Shown: positions 40,741-53,086 of the stretch, in pieces | How positions within the stretch are numbered: the stretch's first letter is position 1 | How the letters are laid out: every line of letters starts with the position of its first letter | Source of the DNA: Scolanthus callimorphus | Lineage: Eukaryota; Cnidaria; Anthozoa; Actiniaria; Edwardsiidae | Assembly (NCBI GenBank): GCA_033964015.1 | Contig: JAWWUD010000053.1 | Location: 434,001-498,000, forward strand | Direction of reading: 5' to 3' | Length of the DNA: 64,000 nt | Position numbers and translations under genes: made by a program | Notes under the pieces: model-generated | The model's input: only the letters and a program-made list of their open reading frames with translations | What the model was told of the DNA's origin: nothing | Databases searched by the model: none

Positions 40741-42549
40741 CGTTGCATGTTCCTGTCACATGGACAAGGGAATCTCTGGAACAAGAACTAGTCTGGAATC
40801 TTTGGAGTCAAATTACTTTGACGGTTATAACGGATTCCAGAATATTTTGCCATTAATGAGAGAAAGTAGTATTAGTAGTAAAAAGGATCGCCCAGCTGCT
40901 CTCTTCTTTAGTCCCCAGCAATGTGCGGGCTACTTTCATATCAGAAAGGAATTGGTACAAACCCGCTGTGGCCAATTCCCTTGTGGCTAACCAACATAAC
41001 GACCAATGGAGTACGTAAAAGCACATCGAGTGGTGCAAAATTGCAATGTTGCGGGTAAATACTGACCAAGATATAGCGATTCAAATCACTAAAAATTTAA
41101 ATATGTTTAAATAAAACCTGATCAATAGCAACGCTCCGCATTCACGTGTGCATGAATTCTCTCACGTGTACATGTCACGTGGTGACAAGTTGGATTGATG
41201 ATGATGACCCGCCATGGGGAACACGTGTATCGTGCATTACCAACGCAAACTGTAATTATGAATACTTCTTGCTATTAGTAAATTTATTACCGGTGATTAG
41301 CCTGAAGATGCGCTGCTGCACTGGCTTGACAACGTGGTCTAGTACAGGCGCAGCCTCGCACGTGTAATGCTGGAAGTGACCCAGGAGTACCAGTGATCCT
41401 AGGTTTTGTGTGATGTGTTTTAATGCCTAGTGTTTCCTTTTTGGGAAAAACGTTCTGCTCCTTGATACCCGGCCAAAATTGGTGCCTGATAGTCCTGATA
41501 CATCCTCGAGCTCTGGTGCTCAATTCCATATCGTAATTTGGAGCTTGATTCCTAATGTACTATGTTACATGTTACGGGTAAAACAACGGGCATGCGAAGA
41601 TCTTAAACTTGATATCGTCTACATTTTCATTATTCTCCATTACACTAGTATACATTCCTATTAAAATAAAAAGCCCCCGGATCGGCTGGAACGTCTTCAA
41701 AATCTTCTATGTCAAAACATTCTCATCCACACTAAGTGTTGCCAAATCGCATTTCTTTATGACATACGTTCAAATGCCTTTGAAAAGCGTGGGCGGGTAA
41801 CGAGAACAGTGGAAAAGGGGCTTCAAATGTATCTTACTGAAATGAGGATGCCCTATTTTCTTGGTATATATGTCAATATGTTGGTGACGAGCGCATTTCA
41901 AGGTACTGTAAGGTGGGAAGTGTTACTACGTACGAACACACCTGACTTATGATTGCAAACTAAATTCATTATTTCAGCTGTCTCCAGTACACTTTTCAGC
42001 TGCACCTGACCACTTATATTTGAGCAAGGAAATCATTATCAGTTTTAGCTTCTCAAAAACGTGCCGATTGGAAGTCGATTCCATAATGCACGTGAGATGG
42101 TCAAACCGTGTTCAGTTAGAGACACCAGCTACAGATACAGCTGGCCTTTGTTTCAAATACAATATTAAACTTCAGGGAATCCATAATCGAAATTAGTATT
42201 TTCTGTATCATACATACTCTAAATATAACACAGCCGCTAGGGTAATTAAAAAGGGCTTTGATTGGATAGACTCGCCTGGGCGAACTTTCGCATGGGATAC
42301 AACTATTATGAAATATATTTTACGGAAGAAAACAATCTTTTTGAAAAAATATCTAAAAAATAAAATTATTTTAAAAAACTTTTAAATAACACTATTCGCC
42401 GAGTAATTTTAGCCTATTATTTGATTTTTAGTGAAAATATATCTGTAAATATATAATGTAAATATAGTTTATTTTCAAGCTGACGAACCGTTGAACCGTT
42501 CTGTAATGGATCTGTGAGTAGTTGATTGGTGTCAAAACTTCTGCATTTG
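40741..42549. other. Non-genic stretch
   Basis: AT-rich with a few CACGTG-containing pieces at 41143-41182. No gene seen. Confidence 0.4.
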
Positions 42550-43030
42550 TGGGCCGGGTTATAGGAGGGCTATACCCCCTGCTGTATGTGAGGCCGGGCT
42601 ATAGGAGGGTTTTACCCGCTGCTGTATGTGTGGCCGGGTTATAGGAGGGTTATACCTCCTGCTGTATGTGAGGCCAGGCTATTGGAAGGTTATACCCACT
42701 GCGGTATGTGACGTATACCCCCTGCTGTACGTGAGGCCGGGTTAATGGGGGGTTATACCACCTGCTGTACGCGAGGCCGGGTTATAGGAGGGTTATATGA
42801 GGCCGGGTTATAGGAGGGTTATACCCCCTGCTGTACGTGGGCCGGGTTATAGGAGGGTTATACCCCTGCTGTACGTGAAGCCGGGTTATAGGAGGGTTAT
42901 ACCCCTGCTGTATGTGAGGCCGGGTTATAGGAGGGTTATACCACCTGTTGTATGTGAGGCCGGGCTATTGGAGGGTCATATCCCCTGCTGTACATGGGGC
43001 CGGGCTATTGGAGAGTTATACCCTCACTAC
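42550..43030. repeat. 40-bp minisatellite
   Basis: About 11 units of GTGAGGCCGGGTTATAGGAG then GGTTATACCCCCTGCTGTAT, with internal deletions. Confidence 0.94.
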
Positions 43031-43862
43031 TTTTCCTTGGTATGTTCCTCATATTGACATCAACTGTGAATCCGTCAAGGATGATTCACTTGCCTGGATA
43101 TGATATACAGAAAAACGCGTCTACATAGACAAGACTATCATGAAGTGCTTGATGATATCGGCCATCTTCTCTTTGATATAAATTCCCCTTATTAAACGAT
43201 GGAGTTGTATGCGTAAGGAAAGATAGAGTAATTTATTTTGAGTGTCCAACTCGAAAGCAATTCGCTCCTTTGGACACTGCTCACACATAAAAAACAATTT
43301 ATTCACAAGTTCTCTTCTCCTTTATTTCTTTTTCGTCATGTTTTACAGTTTCTTTATATGTATTCTGTAAATAATATTTATTAGTGTGAGAAATAAAAAT
43401 TGAATTGAATTGAGCGACAGATTTCGTTTCAAAGTAAATATTGTTGACAAACTGCCAAAAAAACACTCAAACAACAGTGTGTGAAGTATCAAGTCACGTT
43501 GCCTAATCATGGAATGTTCGCGTGATTATGTTTTCAGATTAATGTTAATCACGAACAAATAATTATTATCACAAGGTACCTGGGCAAACGTCAAACCATC
43601 AGAGTCGCGTCGAATTCATTTAAAAATAGATTCGGCCATATTGTCTCGACCATATTGTACAAGTTGCCATCCATTACATCACCAAACAAAATCACGAGCA
43701 CGAGATGCTGTAGGTTTCATTTCAGGTTTTATTCCAAACAGATACATGAATTTTGTGCATTATTAGAGGGTTTACTTTTGCAGTCACAACACTCATAATA
43801 TAGTCCTTTGCCTACACCTGCCTGCTGCTAATTCATCGCCATTGCTCTTCTTTTATCTCTCA

Positions 43863-45355
43863 GTGGGAATCCTGTGTATTGTTTTACCTCTTGGACTTTA
43901 TGGAACGAGATTACATCATGCTACTTTCTGATTGGCCACTATCAGTTATTTTTATAACAAAGGAACTTCACAAGCTAGTGAATACTAGCAAGGGAGGAAA
44001 CTAAATCGGACTGCTTAGCGAAAACACTCATAGTAAATCAATCGAATGCTTGCAGGAAACGAAACTTCGATGGATATAAAGGGGAAGGACCAATCTACAA
44101 TATGTTTTTTTATGATTTCGAAAGTAATTTTAAAGCGAAAACTATATATATATATATATATATATTCAAACACCCGGTTTTCGTACAGTTTATGCCTACA
44201 TTTGGGCGCATGCCATTGTATACCTCACTCCTCCAATCTGGCTATTGACCGAGGTTATGTATGGGTGAGATGGTTTTTTGCTGACATCACATCCTGCTAG
44301 GAAAGCTAAGGCAAAATGGATATCCACCCTTGCGTACTTAGGTGGATCGCGACCTTTCTAGAAGGTAGGAACCCGCCTAGGGCCAATTTTATTCGTAGTT
44401 ATGGCCAATGACCTCCTCCAATTGCTGGCTTCCGCGCGCAAAATACGTGGACGCTCACCGCTATCGAAATTATTAATTATATCGCCATCCGTTTTACCAT
44501 CCATTGTCTCGCAGGTTCAATCATTTGCGTCTACCAATAACATGTGTCTGAACCCAGTAAAGTGCAAGGTTTTGGCGGTCGACTTCTTACACTATAACAG
44601 TTTTCAGTGCCCTCCTATAGCCACGGGTAGCTCCTTTTTCAAAGAAGTCAAGTCCTATAAATTCCTCGGAGTCTTCCTTCCTCATGCCTTGACGTGGAAG
44701 GTTCACTGTGACTCCATAGTGAAAAAAAGCCAACCGCCGCCTGTTTGCTAGACCAGGAAGCTTAAACGTTGTGGTGTCCCTGCTTAAGACATTGTTCTCT
44801 CGTTATTGTTCTCTCGTTAGATCCACTCTTTAGTATGCCAGCGTAGTCTCTGACGCGTTGGAGAGGATACAGTAGTGCGCTTTTGTGGAACGTTGGAATA
44901 CAATACAATGCTGAAATCGGTGCCATGTATTAAATTGAACAAAATGTTACCAAATTAAGTCTTGTACAGTACGACGTTAGCAAATACAGTGAATAAAGTT
45001 AAATTAGAGAACAACTTTTAAGTCTGCGATTTCTTGCTAGGACGATTAGCTTTGCTACATTAAATGTTGCAACGCTACTCATTTTGTATCAAACACGTTT
45101 CGTTTTGTGTTTCAATTGATTATACTGTCATGCATTTAACGGTTCATTTATTATGTAAATGTATTTTGAATACCTCCTTCGCCCCAAACTAGAGACATAA
45201 CCTGTCCGAAAAATCGCTTGCTAGTATTTACTAGCTTGTGAAGGTCAATGAATTCCTTTGTTATGGATACAACTGATAGTGGCCAATCAGAAAGTAGCAT
45301 GACGTAATCTCGTTCCCTAAGGGTCCAAGAGGTGAACCAATACACAGGATTCCCA
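43863..45355. mobile_element. Inverted arms flanking an RT fragment
   Basis: Left arm 43863-44003 and right arm 45210-45355 are inverted copies of roughly 140 bp (GGGAATCCTGTGTATTG; CTTTCTGATTGGCCACTATC). Between them lie a (TA)n run (44142-44164) and the LINE remnant 44401-44890. Confidence 0.75.
44401..44890 (+). pseudogene. LINE reverse transcriptase fragment
   Basis: Encodes the part of a non-LTR reverse transcriptase just after the catalytic site: SFASTNNMCLNPVKCKVLAV and EVKSYKFLGVFLPHALTWKV, then decays (RTLEYAS-like and ALERIQ-like remains up to 44870). Truncated at both ends and frame-broken. Confidence 0.8.
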
Positions 45356-45878
45356 TTGACAGATCAAAAAACGGAGGAAAAAATTATTAAACTCATCGTC
45401 TGATAAGTTTGGGGTCAGGTACTGGAGCGCGACGGCTGACAAGCCGCGCTCTCCCGGGGGACCATGGCAACTGCAGGTCCACAGTCCCCCGCCCAGTGGA
45501 ATATACTTACCCGAAGATGAGAGGATGGAGGGAGGGGCAAAATATAGCTTCGCTGGAAAGGCTGCCGGTGTAAACAATCCACGAATGAGCAATAGGGAGC
45601 GCCCGCAAGATTTAAGGGGCCATCGGGTCTACATTGGCCCCAGGCCTGCGCAAACAGACGCGACTTTAACTTTGTCTAAATTGCATTCAGACACATTTAA
45701 AATAACACATTTACGTTTACTTTACCGGAAAGGTGAGCTCCCTGTGGTCACAACAAACCGCAAACCTCTCGCCTTTAACAGTACAACACTAAATTTTGGC
45801 ATAGTCTATTGGTCGAGTTTGATCACGTGACCAGCAAATGGTGTCTTTTTTCGCTCAAAACTTAGCGTTGTACAATTA
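45356..45878. other. Non-genic stretch
   Basis: Nothing recognised. Confidence 0.35.
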
Positions 45879-46030
45879 AAACATTAGGGCTCTTCTGTCG
45901 AAGGCACGTGGGATATAGTTTTTCCTAGGAAATTTGATGTTCAAACTTCAAAATTATAATATTCGTGGTGAACATCAAATTTTCTTTCTATCCCACGATA
46001 GTGCCTTTCGACAGAAGAACCCTATTGTTT
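45879..46030. mobile_element. MITE with 50-bp inverted ends
   Basis: AAACATTAGGGCTCTTCTGT and inverted TCGACAGAAGAACCCTATTGTTT-type end; arms continue through GGCAC...TGGGATA and AAATTTGATGTTCA. Confidence 0.85.
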
Positions 46031-48259
46031 AAATAATCGTCTGCAGCTGTACAATTATACACTGTGAATTCCAAATATCAACACCAAAACCTATCTTAAA
46101 AACTTTATATACTGCACGAAGAATTTTGTAGGCGGAGGAGAAGGTATTTCAATAAAGTTGGCGCAATCTCTCCGACTTAAATCGATTATTCCTTAAGTCT
46201 CCTAACTTATCAATTAATTTCGGCGCGTGTTTAATACGACGTTTTTCCGCAAAGTCGAAGTAGTGTCTGTTATATCGGACTTGGCTAATCGCCATTACTG
46301 CTGGAGTCGATCCTCCTTATTTAAGTCGACCTCGATTTGCGACAAACGCCACACTATTCACGCGCCTATTTCACAATTAATAGGTTCGACTGAATTAGGT
46401 TCAACTCAAATGCCACGTTCGCCCTAGGCCTAAGAAATACTTTAAAATAATTTTATAAAGGTTTCGCTTTTTGAACCAAAACACGCCCTTGCTTTGTCAC
46501 ATAGCAATATAGCATATAATACAAAAACAAAACATCCAAGCACGGACAACAGAGTATAATGAAGTGACGGATGTGTCACTTTCACTCTAAAAGTTACTTT
46601 TATGACTTTTCATGGTTTGTTTGCCTGTGATACATGTTCAGAGACATTTCTGTTAGAGATATGAATGGATGAAAAATTTACAAACACCAAAGAGGGAATT
46701 ATACGTCAGAGTGATAAGCAATTGCTATTCCGCTTATTTTGACTTTATTTGTTCCTGACATGAATGTAAGTAGCTCAAGGTTGGTAGAACGAGCCGGAGC
46801 TCTTTCTACCGGAGCCGGAACTCTATTATGTTGCTAACGTTTGTTGGTAATGCCAAATGTCGCTCACGAGACAAGACTGGGATCACTTCCCGTTTTGGCA
46901 AGCTGGCCCAAACACGTGGGAATAGAAAGTGCTAGTCTTTATGACACGTGAAAGATGCAAGCGCAATTCTAAAGAAAATTGAAATGAAAGCGGGACTCGG
47001 TTCTTACGACTGTAGAACAAGAAGGACTAGGGGAAGGGGGGGGGGGGGGGGGGGGGGGGAGGAATACATCCCTTTGTTGAATCAGATAGCATTACCATAA
47101 CGTTGTACTTTATTATTTAGGAATATAAAGTGCGTTTAGGAAGAGGTAAAGTAATAGACATTTAGAAATTCCAGTCATAATGTGAACTGTAAAATGCGAT
47201 AAGCGTGTTAAGATACGCTCTGCTCTCTCTGTATATCGAACTGCCTGCAAGATAAAAAAACGAAATGCGCACGATGAAAGAGAAACAAGTCGAAGTTAAT
47301 ATTGATTATCATCAGAAACATATAAGTGAGTTATATGTTTCTGTTATCATGTAATGTGGAACTGATTTGATTTGACAACACTTTGGGACTAGCTTTTCCC
47401 GTTATTGTTTTTTATATCATAAACGACTGAATGAGTAGTTCGTAACAATTTAAATGAACTAGACCCTCGCAATTCATGGCAAAGAAATAAGCGTTTCTCT
47501 GTCTTTGTTGCGGAGAATGGAAATGCAGGGGACATATAAGAATACGGAAAAGATATATGAATATATAATATTGCCTATTCCGCACTCATTTCTCAGGATA
47601 ATGAAATCAATACCTCCTGTATGTTACTGCGTAGTTCACACGAATTGTGAGCGCATCATTAGCATTGCGCTCTTGTTGTTTTGGACTGGCAATCAGTCAG
47701 TCGATGGCTATTTTGATTTAAAAGGGAATCGTTTCTGTTTTATCTGATTGACCGAGTTTTCACCTAAGTTGGGCATGTTTCCTGAGCTTTTATCTCGAAA
47801 AATTCTCTAACAAAGGCTTCTATGATAGTTTTTCCTATAATGCGAAGACCCCGGCTTAAGATTGCTGCTAATAAACCCTCCCCATACATGATGATAACAA
47901 TCTCTGCAAATTGAATATTTGCTGCTACGAATTCATGATTTCATTATGAGCGCATACGACGCGCATACCACATTAAAAAGATCCGCCGCAAGGGATTACA
48001 ATTTCTATCACCAAACAAAAAAAAAACTAAACTCTGCTCCACTTTTAATCGTATTCAGCATAGAATTCATATCCACATTTGTATTCTTTACCACAAAATA
48101 ATAAAATATACAATTTCTTCCTACTTATTTCAAAGCAAAATGCAAAATGCATTTCCCTTTTCTCTTTTGAGATCATCGTCTCGTATTTTATAAGGAACTG
48201 ATCAATGCTTGTTGTAGATTGCTAGTTATTCTCCACAGTTGAAATATAGAATATTGTAA
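46031..48259. other. Non-genic stretch
   Basis: A poly-G tract at 47039-47059. No gene recognised. Confidence 0.4.
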
Positions 48260-48556
48260 TTGATGGAGAATGCACTAGAGCGTTTCATCGCCGACCCAGC
48301 AGAGACTTTCGTCGAGTTTCAATTACTAATCAATTTGCAAAGGGTTGTAAAATTAATAAATCTTAGACTGGTGAACTCAACTGATCAAACTAATGTCCCC
48401 CAAAATGAATTGCAAAGCTGCAAAGCGGAAATTGGAAGGCGAAACGCACCAACAAATGAAATCAAAATCTGCAATGATTTGTTGGGGACACCAGAAGAGA
48501 AACCAAAAGAATTGGCTTCGAAACGGATTTCAGAATTTACAGAGAGGTCAATATGA
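48260..48556 (+). other. ORF of 98 codons, unassigned
   Basis: MMENALERFIADPAETFVEF onward, helical and charged, but with no family motif. It overlaps a second open frame. It may be an exon of an unrecognised gene or chance. Confidence 0.2.
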
Positions 48557-49538
48557 CATTCGCCTTCCATTCAATTTTCATTTCAATTAAAATTGCAAAA
48601 TGTTTTGCAGACTTTCATCAAGAATTTTGCAATTCATTAAGAATTTTGCAATTAGTCATGACTTAATGTGGTTTCTTGTATAAAACAGCGTCTTTCAATT
48701 TTTGTTGATCTGTTTGTCTGTAGCACCCGTTTGGCGCCGTTTATAAAGTACAACAAAAATAAGGATAGAATCAAACAATTTGATTGTAGAATTCGTCTCA
48801 CTTAATGGAGTTCTATATAAATGTGAAACGTCTTCCATTTCCGTACTAAGTCGTTAATCAGTCTGCCATTTGGCGTCGCCTAGTTTAGGTCTACCTCCTT
48901 CTGAATCAGTATTCAGTATAAATTACTCTACAATTATGTTATGACTCATGTCTCTTCAAACGTATTTTTGTTCGTCTCCCGCGCTGCAAATATATTTACA
49001 AGCTTTTTGGCTTGGAGAACTTTGTCTCCCGGCGCGGGGTTCATTTCGTCCCGAGACTCTTATCTCTGGTTCAGTTCATCTTGCTCTACACCTGTCGTTG
49101 GCATGTCCACGCTTTGCCAAACCGCAGGATCATTCCCGTGCGTGATAACATCACCTCCCAGTCATACAACACTTGCCTACTTAACTTTTCTTCTAATCAA
49201 CCCATTTTTATTATTTCTATTTATTCTAATCAGTTCTGTGTTTTTAGTCAGTGCATCTTTTGTTGATGTTTTCCCTGGACGAGTAATTAGTAATTTGAAG
49301 TGTTTTTCGTCGTTGTAGTTCTGTCACAGCAAGATGATTTCAGGTTTTGCCCAAAGCTTCGTCACCGCATTTAAACCTTGAGTTCGAATGAGCTTGTTGT
49401 TGTGATGACTAGTGTCAAGGTAGTAATTTATTAATTTCACAATTTTATTACTGCGGCAGTCATCTCTGATTGACTTTTATTTCAGCTCGAGTTCTCACAC
49501 CTCAGCCTTTAGCATCTCAATCTTTGTTTTTTACGTGA
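48557..49538. other. Non-genic stretch
   Basis: Overlapping hydrophobic and Ser-rich frames on the plus strand near 48941-49318, no signature. Confidence 0.35.
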
Positions 49539-49775
49539 TTGTTAATTCTTCTTTTCAAAGGGCTTTCTTCTTTCATGCGCCGTCTCTTTTCTGCGACTCA
49601 CTTCATTATTTCGAAAATATGCGAATTAACAGAGAATGCAAAACGGCAGATTCCCGGTAAATGTCATGAATTTGTCGATTCATTTCCATCCTACGATCGT
49701 ACTTGCTCCTGCTGCCACCGCACAGGGCACTTCTCGAGTTATTGCAAACGCAAGGAAACAGGTTCCTGCGAATAA
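49539..49775 (+). pseudogene. Zinc-knuckle peptide, possible gag remnant
   Basis: Seventy-eight codons ending DRTCSCCHRTGHFSSYCKRK, which fits the CCHC knuckle spacing C-x2-C-x4-H-x4-C. The preceding KRQIPGKCHEFVDSFPSYD also resembles a gag tail. Only one knuckle is seen and there is no neighbouring protease or RT. Confidence 0.4.
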
Positions 49776-49898
49776 TTTCAAGTCCATCATTTCGTGAAAA
49801 TCCCACATCGCTTAAGGTAGTAAGAGATATTTTATCTTCGTGTTTCTCAGTCACGGCATCTTTCAAAGTTCTGTTACGAACAGCATTTAATTGCTATT

Positions 49899-50312
49899 TC
49901 ATTCGAACATAATTCTTTGCCGTTCCTGCCCGGCGTAGAGTTCGAAGAGATAGTCCCACTGTCTGTTATAGTCCTCGAAGCTCTGAAGCCCAGAGTCCAT
50001 GGACACGGTTTGTCTGCCTAAACACTTCAACCCTCGCAAAGTAGGAACCTCACTGATATTGGCGAAAGCTCGAAAAGATCTGTCCGTCAGTTTCTCAGCT
50101 TTTCTCCGTACTTTTTTTATTTTTCGCTTGAGTGATTCGCTTTTGCTGCGATGTGGAATGTAGTATCTCACCTCTTCTAAGTCGTCTGACCACTGCACGC
50201 TTTTCTTTCTTGCAGAGTTACTGCGCGGCATTCGCTTGACCGCATAAACTTCTGCCATTCGGCTTCTGTGTCGTGCTAGAAACTCACAGCTCAAAGATCG
50301 CGTCAAAGGCAT
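49899..50312 (-). CDS. Small basic protein with PP1-docking-type motif
   Basis: Intact single-exon frame of 137 codons. The ATG at 50312 has A at -3 and an in-frame TAA 18 nt upstream, which supports the start. Residues 36-51 read KKSVQWSDDLEEVRYY: K-S-V-Q-W fits the RVxF docking motif for protein phosphatase 1, followed by an acidic run and a hydrophobic-aromatic pair, as in several PP1 regulatory subunits. Residues 56-75 are strongly basic (SKSESLKRKIKKVRRKAEKL). The C-terminus (SFEDYNRQWDYLFELYAGQE) is aromatic and acidic. No signal peptide or membrane segment. I do not recognise the family; the PP1 link is an inference from the motif alone. It could also be the last exon of a larger gene. 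Confidence 0.65.
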   Translation of the reverse strand: MPLTRSLSCEFLARHRSRMAEVYAVKRMPRSNSARKKSVQWSDDLEEVRYYIPHRSKSESLKRKIKKVRRKAEKLTDRSFRAFANISEVPTLRGLKCLGRQTVSMDSGLQSFEDYNRQWDYLFELYAGQERQRIMFE

Positions 50313-51111
50313 GATACTTGATGGCGATTAAAACAAATTCAGATATCCAAAGTATAATAGCTGACAGCCTTACCAAACACAATAGTCGCCGTCGGAGTTG
50401 TGCACATATTTCGGTAAAAGATTCCTACCTACTTTACTGCTCAATACCCTAGTAGGTTTCAAAGATAAACCAGTATGTACATTTTCTAATATACTGGCTG
50501 GCTTGGCCATCAATAATGGAACGATTTCGTCACTCTGATACGCACGTCCGCCTGGATAACAAAAGGCATGGGCACTGAATTAAATGTGATTTAAATTTGT
50601 ACTTCCTCTGCTAAAAATAGACTAAAATACGCTATTTAGAGGGACAGGATGTACAATATCAAGCATAATAACAACAAGATCAGAGTTCACTGCTATTCGG
50701 CACATCCTTGGTTAATAATCTCTTAGGGGTTTCAACTTTCGAAATCCATAGATGATTGTACAGTAGTTGATGAACATCTCCATAGCAACTGAAACTTTAA
50801 CATCAACTTAAATTCTCAGCTGATGATCACACATACCGCAAAATTAAGATTTAATGCAGGAAGAGTGATCACGATTGACCATACAGAGCTGTTTCATGAC
50901 TTATCTTTAAGCCGTTTCTTAGCAACAACAACATTGGTGGTTTGTCGAGTCCAAAATAAACTTCCTGGATCTTTAAATTATAAAACACAAAGCACTTTAT
51001 TCACAGGAGAAATATTTTGTGATACTTTTAGGCCATCAACGCATCTTCGATTTGATTAATCAGAAGCGTCGGTGGCCAGAGTTCTTTATCAGTTGACCCT
51101 TGTAGCTCAAG
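50313..51111. other. Upstream of the 137-codon gene
   Basis: Presumed 5' flank. No motif recognised. Confidence 0.35.
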
Positions 51112-51266
51112 GGCGTAGCCAGGGGGTCCAGGGGGGGCCCTTTCTCGGAAACTTTCCCATACATTTACTGTATTTGCTGGAGAAAATTTTAGTATTTTCG
51201 TCCCATGTTTTCACTATCCCCCCCCCCCCCCCCCCCCCCCCCCCTTCAGAAATTCCTGGCTACGCC
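51112..51266. mobile_element. MITE, GGCGTAGCCAGG termini
   Basis: GGCGTAGCCAGG / CCTGGCTACGCC inverted ends around a poly-C run (about 51219-51244). The termini are of a type widespread in animal hAT-like MITEs. Confidence 0.8.
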
Positions 51267-52194
51267 GCTGTAGCTGACTGCGTCCAGCAGGAAAATCGAA
51301 TAATGTTATTTATATCCCAGTGATCAATTTTAACGCGCGCTCATTGGTCGAAACGTATCACGTGGTGCATTTTCACAGGACAGATATCAGACGATATTGT
51401 CCGTCGGAAGTGATATCCGTCCTGCGAGAAATGTTTTAAGCAAAAACTGGATATTTTCTGTTTAAAAAATAATGAAAAAAAAAGCAACCAAGGTATTTGT
51501 CTACGAATGTTGATGAAATACGGAAACTGGTGGCTGAGGCGACACCGGAAAACACAAAAAAGTCAACTGAACAGGCCGTGAATGTTTTGAATGGTTTACA
51601 AAGTTGTTTGTTTTTTGTTGTTGTTTCAATCCAAGTTAATTCGGTTTGACATTCGCGACAAAAATGAAAGAACTAAACAAAAAAGCACAAAATGACGATA
51701 AAAGAATTGTTTTTAAACTTACCATTTTGTCGTAGCTTGGCAAATAGAAAAACAACTTGCAATCAGCTCAACAAAAATTCAACCACTTCGAGTGTAGTCC
51801 AGCAAGCCGACTTCCAAGTTCGGCAGCGCTAAATTTGTCCAACTCTGCTGCATTTCACGGCTGTAATTTATACTTCAGTTCACAGCAGAACCATTAATTA
51901 ACAGTCCGGCAAGGAATTAGACCTGAAAACCCGAAATCTGGGCTAGATTTCTGTAGAAAAGCACTCGGGAAAGCACTACAACTTGTGCGTTGTAAATTTG
52001 TTTTGTGAATTCGCTGATTTCTTCTAGCCCCGACAGTTTTTGTGTCAACCAATCACAGCTCGAATAAAAATATCTTAGCCAATCACCGCTTACGATTTGC
52101 CTTTTCGCGCCATACTGCAGTTTAGTGGCTTTCTCACGTTCACAATGTTTTTTCTCTCTCGAGTTTTTCGAGTGAAGTCGCTGGGATATAAAAT
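51267..52194. other. Non-genic stretch
   Basis: Nothing firmly recognised. Confidence 0.35.
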
Positions 52195-52376
52195 AAATAA
52201 ACCCCTTCTTGGCTTGCTGCAATATCGGCGGATAATGTCCGCGGATGAAAAATGGTCCTCAAAATTTCACAGTTGCCCTCGAAGCTTCGCTTCTCGGCCA
52301 ACTGTTCATTTTTCGTACCATTTTTCATCCTTGGACATTATCCGCCGATATTACAGCCGCCAGAAGGGGTTTATTT
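52195..52376. mobile_element. Palindromic MITE
   Basis: AAATAAACCCCTTCT...AATATCGGCGGATAATGTCC and its complement, about 60-bp arms. Confidence 0.85.
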
Positions 52377-52726
52377 AGTAAATAATGTTTTCCCTGCAAT
52401 GTTATTATAAATAACACACAAGAATGTCGCGCGATCGATCGAGAGTCGTGTTTATAAGAGAGTACAAAGACATGGTGTTACGTCACATCCATGAGTGCGC
52501 ACCACTGCCATTGAATAAAATCGAAACAGCTAAAAAAAATTGCTCTGAAATCCCAAATATCAAAAGCAGCTAAGGAGACTAGTATACTGAAAAGGAAGAA
52601 GGGTTTGTCTTTGAAACAAAGATGCTGAATGGGAAAAATGCTGAATAGCACTCGATCTTTCTCGAACTCTGTCATGGCCAAAACTGTGGAGAAATGAATA
52701 TTTGTTGAGCTCAAGAATACGGGCCT

Positions 52727-53086
52727 TTTGCACTAGAGGTCACGTGACCTGGTCACCCTTAAATTGATCAGCTTCACAAAAATGATGCTCAGAAATGAAA
52801 AGAGTATATTGATTTTAGTAAAAGCCCAAATTTCAGCAAGCTACAATGCAAACTCAAAGAATGGGAGGAAAAAAAAAAACTTGGTTTGTATGGCTGGATT
52901 GCAAGCCTTGCAATCTAGTCAGACAAATCCTTTGAAAATAAGCAGTTTTGTTTTTGCTCATGCATCGTAGAGAGCTGAAACTCTGGCTTTTTACTAAAAT
53001 CACCATGCCCTTTTCATTTCTGAGCATCATTTGGGTGAAGCTGCTCATTTTGAGGGTGACCGGATCACGTGACCTCTAAGTGCAAA
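52727..53086. mobile_element. 360-bp MITE with about 100-bp inverted arms
   Basis: TTTGCACTAGAGGTCACGTG at the left and the complement CACGTGACCTCTAAGTGCAAA-type end at the right. Arms share CAGCTTCAC, AAATGATGCTCAGAAATG and ATTGATTTTAGTAAAA-like blocks. Confidence 0.85.
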
